A stretch of 64,000 bases of DNA, from positions 83,673 to 147,672 of the forward strand of contig NZ_JAQQGN010000009.1 in assembly GCF_028550595.1 (NCBI RefSeq). Direction: 5' to 3'. This document shows positions 9,084 to 16,831 of the stretch, in pieces. This DNA is from Luteimonas sp. BLCC-B24 (GTDB lineage Bacteria; Pseudomonadota; Gammaproteobacteria; Xanthomonadales; Xanthomonadaceae). A program made the position numbers and the translations under genes. Position 1 is the stretch's first letter, and the number at the start of each line of letters is the position of its first letter. The notes under the pieces are model-generated. The model had not been told where the DNA came from, did no database searches, and saw only the letters and a program-made list of their open reading frames with translations.

Positions 9084-9869
9084 CTACCCCCCGAACGCCC
9101 CCTTGAGCGCATTGACCAGACCACTGTTGTCGACCAGTCGACGCATCACGACCTCGACGAACACGCCGAGCATCAGCAGGATGATGGCCGTCGCCAGCCA
9201 GGCCTTGATCGGCATCGTCAGCGCGAACACGTTGAGCTGCGGGGCATAGCGGTTGACCAGACCGAAGGACAGGTCGATGACCAGCAGGATCACCATCGCC
9301 GGTGCGGCGAGCAGCAGCATCGCGGTCATCAGGTAACTGAATTGCCCGACGAACAGGGCCATGCCGCTCATGCGGATGTCCGGAAAGAAACTCGTCACCG
9401 GCCAGACCGTGTAGCTGGTCATCAGCAGATCGAGAAACACCAGGAACGCGCCGCTGGCCATGAACAGCCAGGCCGCCAGCTGCGACAGGAATTCGCCGTG
9501 CAACGACGTCTGGTGTCCCTGCACGGGGTCGAAGATCTGCGCCATCGACATGCCCACCTGGGTGTCGATGATCACGCCGGCCGAGCTGATCGCCCAGAAC
9601 ACGATGCCGTAGCAGAAGCCGATCGAGATGCCGATGAAGGTCTCCTTCAGCACGATCGCCGACCAGTGCGCGGTGCCGGCGGCCTCGATCGGCGGCGCAC
9701 CCGCCAGGGCGATCGGGATCGCCACGATCGCCAGGCTCACCATGAAGCTGTTGCGCACCATCGCCGGCACCGTCTCGGTGGTCAGCAGCGGCAGCATCAG
9801 GAATGCGCCGGCGATGCGCGGCAAGGTGAGTGCGAGCGCCAGCAGCGGGTTCTGCGCGAAATCGAACAC
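9084..9869 (-). CDS. sctT: T3SS export-gate protein SctT
   Basis: The protein has 261 residues and is very hydrophobic, matching the FliR/SctT family in length. The conserved segment GVIIDTQVGMSMAQIFDP (residues about 98-115) is diagnostic. Together with SctR and SctS it forms the helical export-gate complex in the inner membrane. It starts 4 bp after the sctS stop, so the two are almost certainly co-translated. It is the last gene of the leftward block; 230 bp without a recognisable gene separate it from the end of sctU. Confidence 0.95.
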   Translation of the reverse strand: MFDFAQNPLLALALTLPRIAGAFLMLPLLTTETVPAMVRNSFMVSLAIVAIPIALAGAPPIEAAGTAHWSAIVLKETFIGISIGFCYGIVFWAISSAGVIIDTQVGMSMAQIFDPVQGHQTSLHGEFLSQLAAWLFMASGAFLVFLDLLMTSYTVWPVTSFFPDIRMSGMALFVGQFSYLMTAMLLLAAPAMVILLVIDLSFGLVNRYAPQLNVFALTMPIKAWLATAIILLMLGVFVEVVMRRLVDNSGLVNALKGAFGG

Positions 9870-9873
9870 CGCG

Positions 9874-10140
9874 TCAGCGCCTGACCAGGCCGGGGAAGTC
9901 GAGGAAGATGCGGTCGGCGAACACGTACAGCGAGCCGCCGATCAGCGAGCCGGTGACGAACAGCATGATCACGATCGTCAGGAACTTCAGCGCATAGGGA
10001 AACGTCTGCTCCTGCAGCTGCGTCGCCGCCTGCAGGAACGCCACCACCAGGCCCACCAGCGCCGCCGCCGCGACCGGCGGCCCGGACAGCAGCAGTACCA
10101 GCCACAGCGCTTCCTTGGTGAATTCAAGCACCGCGCCCAT
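9874..10140 (-). CDS. sctS: T3SS export-gate protein SctS
   Basis: The protein has 88 residues with two membrane helices separated by the conserved loop (FLQAATQLQEQTFPYALKFL) typical of FliQ/SctS. Length and topology match the family exactly. The sctR stop codon directly abuts its ATG (TAG then ATG), pointing to translational coupling. Confidence 0.95.
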   Translation of the reverse strand: MGAVLEFTKEALWLVLLLSGPPVAAAALVGLVVAFLQAATQLQEQTFPYALKFLTIVIMLFVTGSLIGGSLYVFADRIFLDFPGLVRR

Positions 10141-11142
10141 CTAGGTGGCCGTCCCGTAGGTGAGCACCAGGCCGTGCACCAGCTTGGCCCAGCCGTCGAT
10201 CAGCACGAACAGCAGCAGCTTGAACGGCAGCGACACCGTGGTCGGCGAGAGCATCATCATGCCCAGCGCGAGCAGGATGTTCGCCACCACCAGATCGATG
10301 ATCAGGAACGGCAGGAAGATCAGGAAGCCGATCTGGAACGCGGCGGTGAGTTCGCTGACGGTGAACGCCGGCACGATGACGATGAAGTCGTCCGGCGTCA
10401 GCTCGGCGCGGCGCTCGGGCGGCAGCATGCGCTGCACGCTGCGCAGGAAGAACGCGCGCTCGGAATCACTGGAATGCTGGATCAGGAACGTGCGCAGCGG
10501 TTCCTTGCCGGCATCGACCATCGTCAGCAGACGGTTGGTGTCGAATGCGCCGCCGGCCGCGGGCGCCGCGACCGGCGCCGCCGGCCGGGTGATCTCCTCG
10601 GCGAGTCCGGGCGGCGGCTCGGCCGCGTCACGACGCGGGTCGTTGCTCGATCCGCCCCGCACGGCACTGAACATCGGGTCGGGCGTGGTGTCGCCGGCCC
10701 GGCTTTGCGCGTCGGCTTCCGCGGCCAGGGCGTCGGCGGCCGCGGGGCTGGCCGGCGGCGGATCGCCGGCAGCCGCGTCCTGCACCGGTTCGGCATCGGG
10801 GCGCACGGTGATCGGGCGTCCCTCGCGGATCGCCTGCTGCTGCGCCCGCGCGTCGATCTGGCGCTGCACCGAGGCCGGCGGTGGGCGCCCTTCGAGCCGC
10901 GCCTGCACCGCGGCGTTGACGTCGAGGATCACCGGATACATGACATAGATCGACAGCACGATCGCCAGACCGTTGATGACCACGTTCGGCGGCACCTGCT
11001 GCAGGCCCAGCGCGTTGCGCAGCAGGCTCAGCACCACGACGATCTTGGTGAACGAGGTCACCATCACCGCGACGAACGGGGCCAGCGCCAGGCTGACCAC
11101 CGTCACCAGCACGAGCGCGGGCGAGAAGGTGCTGAAATCCAT
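10141..11142 (-). CDS. sctR: T3SS export-gate protein SctR with a large insertion
   Basis: The protein has 333 residues; the family is usually about 215-250. Residues 1-83 carry the first helices and the signature SFTKIVVVLSLLRNALGLQQ region. Residues about 200-333 carry the second half (FFLRSVQRML, DDFIVIVPAFTVSELTAAF, two helices). Between them, residues about 84-200 form an extra Pro/Ala/Asp-rich, probably disordered segment. By the FliP/SctR topology this is the periplasmic loop. Reading frame and codon use continue smoothly, so it looks like a real insertion. Confidence 0.94.
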   Translation of the reverse strand: MDFSTFSPALVLVTVVSLALAPFVAVMVTSFTKIVVVLSLLRNALGLQQVPPNVVINGLAIVLSIYVMYPVILDVNAAVQARLEGRPPPASVQRQIDARAQQQAIREGRPITVRPDAEPVQDAAAGDPPPASPAAADALAAEADAQSRAGDTTPDPMFSAVRGGSSNDPRRDAAEPPPGLAEEITRPAAPVAAPAAGGAFDTNRLLTMVDAGKEPLRTFLIQHSSDSERAFFLRSVQRMLPPERRAELTPDDFIVIVPAFTVSELTAAFQIGFLIFLPFLIIDLVVANILLALGMMMLSPTTVSLPFKLLLFVLIDGWAKLVHGLVLTYGTAT

Positions 11143-11145
11143 CGA

Positions 11146-11424
11146 TCAACTCCAGCCGATCAGGCGCACGCCGAGCGTGTCGCCCACCGCGACCAGCTCA
11201 CCGTGCCCGGCCACGCGGCCGTTGGCGCGGATGGTCACGTTCGCGCCTTCCAGATGCGCCGGCAGGGCGAACACGTAACCGGGCTGCAGGCCGGCGAGAT
11301 CGCCCAGGCGCAGCTCGACCGCGCCCAGTTCGAACGCGATGTCGACGGGCAGTTGCGCCGTCGGGTCGGCGGCGGACGGCGGCGCATCGGCGCCGGCCGG
11401 GTCGGGCATGTCGGTGTCGGACAT
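11146..11424 (-). CDS. Predicted internal translation product SctQ-C
   Basis: Inside sctQ, Met260 (ATG at 11424) is preceded by CCAGGAG at 11440-11434 with 9 bases of spacing, an excellent ribosome binding site. Translation from it gives 92 residues containing the whole C-terminal SpoA domain. Internal starts making a short SctQ form are established for YscQ, SpaO and SsaQ. That this gene does the same is inferred from the site alone. Confidence 0.6.
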   Translation of the reverse strand: MSDTDMPDPAGADAPPSAADPTAQLPVDIAFELGAVELRLGDLAGLQPGYVFALPAHLEGANVTIRANGRVAGHGELVAVGDTLGVRLIGWS

Positions 11425-12201
11425 CGGAACGGTCTCCTGGAAACGGGGGCGGGAATGCGGAGGGCCGTCGACGCGCCAGCCCTCGCCGGCGGCGCGCAGG
11501 GGCCAGCGCCGTCCGGCGGCTTCGACATGGACCGGCGGCGCGCGCGTGCTGCCGACGACGATCACATCACCGGGGCGGAGCCCGCGCAGTTCGTCGCGGG
11601 TCAGGGGCGGGACTGCGAGCGCGATCGAGGCCGGCGCCGGCCACTGCCGCCAGCGGCCGAGGTCGACCGTCACGTCGTCCGCGGCATCGCGGGCCAGGAC
11701 GGTGTCGAGCCAGCCCGGCGGCACACGCAGCGTGCCGCGCAGCACCGGGGCGTCGTCGTCGTCGTCCTCGGGGGCGAGTTCGAACGACAGCCACACCGCG
11801 TCGTCGACGGCTGCGGGCGCGCCGGTATCGGTCAGCGGCACCAGCGACGTGCCGAGCGCGGCGCTCAGACGCAGCAGGGCGGGTTCGTGGGCCAGGCTCC
11901 AGGCCAGGATCCGCGCCCGTCCCTGGTGGTCCTGCCACTGCAGTACATCGTGGTCTCCGTCCGCTGTGGACGGGGCGGCGACGAACTGCACGCCCAGGCG
12001 CACGCCATCGGCGTCGAGTTCGAACAGGCCGCCCGGTGCCACCGCCTGGCCGCTGCGCAGCGCCAGCACGTCGCCGGCGTTCGCCCAGCGGAGCGGGCGG
12101 CGGTGGAGTGCGCGCAGCGTGGCGGCCTGCGCGGGTGCGAGATGCGGAATGCGGTCGCGCAGCGGGGTCGCCGCGCGCGGGCGTGCGTCAGCCGTGTCCA
12201 A
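11146..12201 (-). CDS. sctQ: T3SS sorting-platform protein SctQ
   Basis: The protein has 351 residues. The C-terminal about 75 residues form a SpoA (surface presentation of antigens) domain: LPVDIAFELGAVELRLGDL, then LEGANVTIRANGRVAGHGEL and VRLIGWS. SctQ builds the cytoplasmic pods that receive substrates. A second SpoA-like region with weak conservation lies near residues 195-245. The first codons overlap the response-regulator gene by 14 bp, and the gene ends 3 bp before sctR. An internal start (separate entry) probably gives a short form. Confidence 0.9.
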   Translation of the reverse strand: MDTADARPRAATPLRDRIPHLAPAQAATLRALHRRPLRWANAGDVLALRSGQAVAPGGLFELDADGVRLGVQFVAAPSTADGDHDVLQWQDHQGRARILAWSLAHEPALLRLSAALGTSLVPLTDTGAPAAVDDAVWLSFELAPEDDDDDAPVLRGTLRVPPGWLDTVLARDAADDVTVDLGRWRQWPAPASIALAVPPLTRDELRGLRPGDVIVVGSTRAPPVHVEAAGRRWPLRAAGEGWRVDGPPHSRPRFQETVPMSDTDMPDPAGADAPPSAADPTAQLPVDIAFELGAVELRLGDLAGLQPGYVFALPAHLEGANVTIRANGRVAGHGELVAVGDTLGVRLIGWS

Positions 12202-12787
12202 GTGCCACCTTCATCAGTTCGGGGAGGGAGCGCACGCCGAGTTTGCCCATCATGTTGGCCCGATGCAGTTCCACGGTCTTGATGCTGATGCCGAGAATGT
12301 CGGCGATGATCTTGTTCGGCTTGCTGGCGACCACGAGGTCGAGCACCTGGCGCTCGCGGGGGCTCAGGGCCTCCAGTCGCGCATCCGGCTGCGCGCCGAC
12401 GGTCCGGCGCTCGCGGCGCAACGCCGTTCGGATGGCCTCGATCAGCGCCTCGTCGCCGAAGGGCTTTTCAAGGAAGTTCGCCGCGCCCTTGCGCATCGCC
12501 TCCACCGCCAGGGGCACGTCGCCGTGGGCGGTCACGAACACCAGCGGCAGGGTCGAGCCGCGCCGCAGCAGTTCGTCCTGCAACTGCAGGCCGCTCATTT
12601 CCGGCATGCGGATGTCCGACACCAGGCACTCGTCGTCGCCGTGACGCGCGCTGTCGTAGACGGTGAGAAACGCGGCGCCCGAGGCGAAGGCGCGCACCTC
12701 GAAACCCGCGGTCTCCAGCAGCCAGGCCGTGGAGTCGCGAAAGCCGTCGTTGTCGTCGACCAGATAGATGCAGGGCGCGCCGGGCAT
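12188..12787 (-). CDS. FixJ/NarL-type response regulator of the T3SS island
   Basis: The protein has 199 residues. The receiver domain spans residues 5-118 with the phosphoacceptor Asp58 (LVSDIRMPEMSG) and Lys108 in FLEKPFG. The LuxR-type helix-turn-helix spans about 138-195 (LSPRERQVLDLVVAS, ISIKTVELHRANMMGKLGVRS). A strong site (AGGAGG) precedes the ATG at 12787. The gene is 2 bp downstream of the histidine kinase and overlaps sctQ, so kinase, regulator and export-gate genes form one unit. It plausibly controls the island, comparable to HrpY in the HrpX/HrpY system of plant-pathogenic enterobacteria. Confidence 0.9.
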   Translation of the reverse strand: MPGAPCIYLVDDNDGFRDSTAWLLETAGFEVRAFASGAAFLTVYDSARHGDDECLVSDIRMPEMSGLQLQDELLRRGSTLPLVFVTAHGDVPLAVEAMRKGAANFLEKPFGDEALIEAIRTALRRERRTVGAQPDARLEALSPRERQVLDLVVASKPNKIIADILGISIKTVELHRANMMGKLGVRSLPELMKVALGHG

Positions 12788-12789
12788 GC

Positions 12790-13896
12790 TCAGATCCTCC
12801 TGTCGGGTGTCGGAAGCGTGAATCCGAAGACGCTGCCGCCGCCGTCGCGGGCCTCGAAGAACAGGCGGCCTTCGTGGTACTCGATGATCGAGCGGCAGAT
12901 CGCCAGACCGATCCCCAGTCCGTCGGACTTGGTGGTGTAGAACGGCGAGAACAGCTGGGCACTCTCGGCCTCGCTCAGGCCCGGGCCGCGGTCGCAGACC
13001 CGCACCTCGACCTCGCCGTCGAGGTTGACCCGGCCCTCGATGCGCAGGCCACGCCGCGCAGCGGGCACTTCGCGCATCGCTTCGATCGCATTCTTGACCA
13101 GGTTCAGCAGCACCTGTTCGACCATGACCCGGTCCGCGTAGACCTGCGGCAAGGCCGGGGCGAGGGCGAGTTCGACCCGCAGCTGCTGGCGCTCGGCTTC
13201 CAGGCGCAGCAGTTCGAGCACGGTGTCGACGATCAGCGGCAGGTCCTGGGCATCGCGACGCGGCTCGCGCGCGCGGACGAACTCGCGCACCCGGGCGATC
13301 ACCGCCGCCGCATGCTCGGCCTGGGTGCGCGCGGCCTGCAGCGCACGTTCCACCTGCACCGGGCCGCCCGCCTGGCCGACCAGGCGCAGGCTGCCGTTGA
13401 GGTAGTTGACGATCGCCGCCAGCGGCTGGTTGAGCTCGTGGGCCAGGGTGGCGGCCATCTCGCCGACCGACATCATCCGCGAGGTGAAGAGCAGCTTCTC
13501 CTGCTGCGAGCGATGCGAGTCCAGGGTTTCGATGCGCTCGCTGATGTCGACCGCGGTGAGCAGGGCGAGCGATCGCCCGGTGGTCTCGAGCTCGCGCCAA
13601 TGCAGCGCATACCAGCGTCCGCTGCCGGGTGCCCGGACCTCGTCGCCGCGGGCGTCGCCGGTCAGCTCGCCGTACAGCGTGGCCAGCAACGCATCGCGCT
13701 GGGCATGGCCGGGCAGCGTGCCGAGATCGGCGCGGAAGCGGTCGTTCGCGCAGACGAGGGCGCCGCTCCGGCGATCGAAGGCGGCGCACGCGAACGGCAC
13801 CGCGTCGAGGACGCCGCGCAGGGCGTCGTCGCCGGTCTCCGCCCGGCCTCCGGCGTCGACGGCAGCGCGACGACGGACGCGTCCCGATGCGGTCAT
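12790..13896 (-). CDS. Soluble PAS-domain sensor histidine kinase
   Basis: The protein has 368 residues and no membrane helix. A PAS-like sensor domain covers residues about 25-125. The HisKA phosphoacceptor is His153 (LAHELNQPLAAIVNYL). The ATPase domain shows N-box LVKNAIEAM, G1 DRGPGLSEAE, F-box FSPFYTTK and G2 GLGIGLAICRSI. The layout resembles FixL and HrpX-type kinases, which sense intracellular signals; the ligand cannot be read from sequence. It is the first gene of the leftward block, divergent from the FliO-like gene with only 63 bp between them. Confidence 0.9.
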   Translation of the reverse strand: MTASGRVRRRAAVDAGGRAETGDDALRGVLDAVPFACAAFDRRSGALVCANDRFRADLGTLPGHAQRDALLATLYGELTGDARGDEVRAPGSGRWYALHWRELETTGRSLALLTAVDISERIETLDSHRSQQEKLLFTSRMMSVGEMAATLAHELNQPLAAIVNYLNGSLRLVGQAGGPVQVERALQAARTQAEHAAAVIARVREFVRAREPRRDAQDLPLIVDTVLELLRLEAERQQLRVELALAPALPQVYADRVMVEQVLLNLVKNAIEAMREVPAARRGLRIEGRVNLDGEVEVRVCDRGPGLSEAESAQLFSPFYTTKSDGLGIGLAICRSIIEYHEGRLFFEARDGGGSVFGFTLPTPDRRI

Positions 13897-13905
13897 GCGA
13901 CGACG

Positions 13906-13927
13906 GGGCCTGCGTTAACGTAGGCCC
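13906..13927. promoter_or_regulatory. 22-bp near-palindrome in the divergent T3SS intergenic region
   Basis: GGGCCT, then GCGTTAACGT, then AGGCCC reads as a palindrome with a single mismatched pair around a central GTTAAC. It fills much of the 63-bp gap between the divergent histidine kinase and FliO-like genes. Position and symmetry suggest a dimeric-regulator operator. Which protein binds is unknown. Confidence 0.45.
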
Positions 13928-13959
13928 GCACCGCTGGGGTGCCGTCCCGGCCTGGAGCC

Positions 13960-14412
13960 ATGAACCACGCAGTGCCAACCTTTCCCTGCAACCGCCGCCC
14001 GTACGGGCGCGTGCCTGCCGCCGTGCTCATTGGCCTCGCCGCGCTTCCGGCCTGGGCGACCGCTCCGTCGACCGTGCCCGGCGGCGATTCGTTCGTCGGT
14101 GAAATGGTGGCGATCCTGCTGCCACTGGTCTTCATCATCGCGGGCTTGCTGTTCCTGCTGCGCATGCTGCGCCGGCGGTACGGGCTGTCGGGCAGCGATA
14201 CCCCGCTGTCGGTCCTGCAGATCCTGCCGGTGGGCCCGCGGGAGCGGGTGGTGCTGGTCAAATCCAGGGCCGGGCGCGTCTTCGCGATCGGCGTCGGGGC
14301 GCAATCTGTGACCTTCATTACAGATCTGGACATTCGCGACGTCGCTCCTGAATCCACTGCGGCCGTCGTACCGGCCCCCCCATCCGTATCCAATATCGAT
14401 GGCGATCGTTAA
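13960..14412 (+). CDS. FliO-like membrane protein in the T3SS operon
   Basis: The protein has 150 residues. An N-terminal signal-like stretch (VPAAVLIGLAALPAWA) is followed by one membrane helix (MVAILLPLVFIIAGLLFLL) ending in RMLRRRYG. A short cytoplasmic domain then shows the FliO pattern: LSVLQILPVGPRERVVLVKS, FAIGVGAQSVTFITDL. FliO helps assemble the FliP/FliR gate in flagella and is normally absent from injectisomes. Here it heads the rightward operon before sctV. The start at 13960 follows GGAG. The assignment is by motif only; a role as assembly factor for SctR is inferred. Confidence 0.72.
   Translation: MNHAVPTFPCNRRPYGRVPAAVLIGLAALPAWATAPSTVPGGDSFVGEMVAILLPLVFIIAGLLFLLRMLRRRYGLSGSDTPLSVLQILPVGPRERVVLVKSRAGRVFAIGVGAQSVTFITDLDIRDVAPESTAAVVPAPPSVSNIDGDR
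14307..14322. promoter_or_regulatory. CRP/Clp-like site inside the FliO-like gene
   Basis: TGTGA-CCTTCA-TTACA matches 9 of 10 conserved positions of the CRP-family consensus TGTGA-N6-TCACA. Xanthomonadaceae have the CRP homologue Clp. It lies within the 3' end of a coding region, about 370 bp before sctV, so chance is quite possible. Confidence 0.25.
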
Positions 14413-14495
14413 GTCACTGTGACGCTTAGGATTTTCACTGTTTGGCGCTGACGCGCCCGGCTCTTCACGCACATTGCGCCGCGCCCGGAACACGC

Positions 14496-14524
14496 TTGCA
14501 ACGTCGGTTTTATCTGGCGATAAC
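14496..14524 (+). promoter_or_regulatory. Possible sigma70 promoter for sctV
   Basis: TTGCAA (14496-14501) and GATAAC (14519-14524) are separated by 17 bp, in the AT-richest part of the 277-bp gap before sctV. TAACAT at 14521 is an alternative -10 with a poorer 19-bp spacer. Confidence 0.35.
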
Positions 14525-14689
14525 ATGGCGTTGCTATCGTAGATTGGCACAATGTGACGCACAAGGTCAGGGGCAGATGCGCCGAATGCACTCCGGAATG
14601 CGGTGGAGCACAGCTGTTCCCGGGACACGCCCAGGCGTGATCCGGGCGACGGGTGCAGGCCGGTCGCCATGCGGCGTCGGAGGGGCGGC

Positions 14690-16747
14690 GTGAAGGCGCT
14701 GCTGGCGACGCTGACCGGCGCGCCCGCGGGCGCGGGGCCCCGGGCCAAGCTCGGCTACAGCGATGTGGTGCTGGCGTTCGCCGCGGTGACGATCATCAGC
14801 GTGATGATCCTGCCGCTCCCGCTGGTGCTGATCGACATGCTGGTCGCGGTCAACATCTCGATCGGGTTCGGCCTGCTCCTGCTGGGCATCTACATTCCCA
14901 CGCCGGTCGCGTTCTCCAGCTTTCCGAGCGTGCTGCTGCTGACCACGCTGTTCCGGCTGGCGATCTCGATCGCGATCACCCGCTCGATCCTCCTCAACGC
15001 CGAAGGCGGCCACATCGTCGAGACCTTCGGCGCCCTGGTGGCCGGCGGCAACCTCGTCGTCGGCATGGTGGTGTTCCTGATCATCACCGTCGTGCAGTTC
15101 ATCGTCATCGCCAAGGGCGCCGAGCGCGTGGCCGAGGTCGCCGCGCGCTTCACGCTGGACGCGATGCCGGGCAAGCAGCTCTCGATCGATTCCGACCTGC
15201 GCTCGGGCCTGATCGACAAGGACGAGGCCCGGCGCAAGCGTCGGCTGCTCGAGACCGAAAGCCAGCTGCACGGCTCGCTCGACGGCGCGATGAAGTTCGT
15301 CAAGGGCGACGCTATCGCCGGCATCGTCATCATCCTGATCAATCTGCTCGGCGGCCTGGCGATCGGCGTGCTGCAGCGGGGCATGCCGCTGGCCGAAGCG
15401 ACCCACGTCTACAGCATCCTGACCATCGGCGATGGTCTGGTCTCGCAGATTCCGGCCATCCTGGCGACGATCGCCGCCGGCCTCGTCGTCACCCGTACCA
15501 CCGGCGAGATCGACGACCGGCATCTCGGTGACGCGATCACCCGGCAGGTGTCGGGGCAGCCGCGGGTGATCCTGATCACCGGCCTGCTCGCGCTGCTGAT
15601 GACGCTGGTGCCCGGCTTTCCGTGGATGGTGTTCCTGGTGCTCGGCCTGGGCCTGCTCACGCTGAGCGCCTGGCGTTACCGCCACCAGTTCGAACTGCTG
15701 CGGCGTGCGTTCCGGGTGAGCGACGACGAAGTCGCGGCCCAGGCCCAGGCGGCCATCGAACACGACGACCTCGCGCCGCCCGCGCCGCTGCAGCTGCAGG
15801 TCGCACCGGCGCTGGCCCAGGCACTCGGTGCACCCGCGCTCGAGGCACGCGTGGTCGAGGTGGCCCAGCGTCTGCGCGAGGAATACGGCGTGCCCGTGCC
15901 GGTGCCGTCGCTGCGCATCGTGCCGGGTCTGGGCGAGGACGAGTACCGGCTCACCGCCTTCGGCGCACGCATCGCCACCGGCCGGCTGCGGACGGATGCG
16001 TGGTTCGAACCGCAGCCCGCGATGGCGGCCGGCGCGACGCCGCTGACCGGCTTCTATCCCGCGATCCTCGCGGGCACCTGGCGCGACACGCAGTCCGATG
16101 GCGCGCAGACGCCGCTCGACGTGCTGGCCGGTCATGCGTCCGCCGCGATCCGTCGTCGCATGGGCGGCTTTCTCGGGATCCAGGAAACGGCCAACCTGTT
16201 CGCGCGCATGCAGCGCGACTATCCGGATCTCGTCAAGGAAATGCTGCGCGTCGTGGCGCCGCAGCGCGTGGCCGATGTGCTGCGGCGTCTGTCGGAAGAA
16301 GGCGTGCCGGTGCGCAACCTGCGTGACGCGTTCGAAGCGATCACCGACGTGGGCGGCCGCGAGAAGGACGTCGTGCTGTTGACCGAATACGTGCGCGTCG
16401 CGCTGAAGCGCGAAATCGCGGACCGCTATTCAGACGATGCGCGCACGCTGCATGTACTGTTGATCCATCCCGAACTCGAAGACAAGCTGAGACAGTCGGT
16501 CCGCGTGGCGGGCGGTGTGAGCCAGCTTGCAATCTCGCCCGAACTGGCGGGACGTCTGGGCAACGAGGTGCGTGCGCATCTCGGGCGGCAGGCCCCCGGT
16601 GTGCGCCCGGTGCTGCTGTGCTCGCTCGACGTGCGTCGGCATCTGCGCAAGTTGCTGGAAGTCGATTTCTTCGATCTGCCGGTGCTCTCCTACCAGGAAC
16701 TGGCACCGGATCTGCGCATCGTGCAGGCAGGGCAGATCAATGCATGA
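14690..16747 (+). CDS. sctV: T3SS export apparatus protein SctV
   Basis: The protein has 685 residues. Eight membrane helices occupy residues about 20-330, including the FHIPEP-family signature (TLFRLAISIAITRSILLNAE and ARFTLDAMPGKQLSIDSDLR). The C-terminal cytoplasmic half forms the nonameric export ring. The GTG at 14690 is preferred as start because GGAGGGG lies just upstream and the product begins MKALLATL; the ATG at 14669 has no ribosome site. It is the first strongly conserved gene of the rightward operon. Confidence 0.95.
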   Translation: MKALLATLTGAPAGAGPRAKLGYSDVVLAFAAVTIISVMILPLPLVLIDMLVAVNISIGFGLLLLGIYIPTPVAFSSFPSVLLLTTLFRLAISIAITRSILLNAEGGHIVETFGALVAGGNLVVGMVVFLIITVVQFIVIAKGAERVAEVAARFTLDAMPGKQLSIDSDLRSGLIDKDEARRKRRLLETESQLHGSLDGAMKFVKGDAIAGIVIILINLLGGLAIGVLQRGMPLAEATHVYSILTIGDGLVSQIPAILATIAAGLVVTRTTGEIDDRHLGDAITRQVSGQPRVILITGLLALLMTLVPGFPWMVFLVLGLGLLTLSAWRYRHQFELLRRAFRVSDDEVAAQAQAAIEHDDLAPPAPLQLQVAPALAQALGAPALEARVVEVAQRLREEYGVPVPVPSLRIVPGLGEDEYRLTAFGARIATGRLRTDAWFEPQPAMAAGATPLTGFYPAILAGTWRDTQSDGAQTPLDVLAGHASAAIRRRMGGFLGIQETANLFARMQRDYPDLVKEMLRVVAPQRVADVLRRLSEEGVPVRNLRDAFEAITDVGGREKDVVLLTEYVRVALKREIADRYSDDARTLHVLLIHPELEDKLRQSVRVAGGVSQLAISPELAGRLGNEVRAHLGRQAPGVRPVLLCSLDVRRHLRKLLEVDFFDLPVLSYQELAPDLRIVQAGQINA

Positions 16748-16831
16748 CGTCGTTTCAACCCGAGGCGCGCGTCGGCGGGTGATCGCGGAGTCCGCGTTCC
16801 ACGCCGCCGCGCAGGCCGGAAGGAGGCAAGC

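Noticed and set aside
14540..14560. Possible sigma54 promoter (TGGCAC) before sctV
   Set aside because: The GC element is not at the required distance from GG, so the -24/-12 pattern fails.
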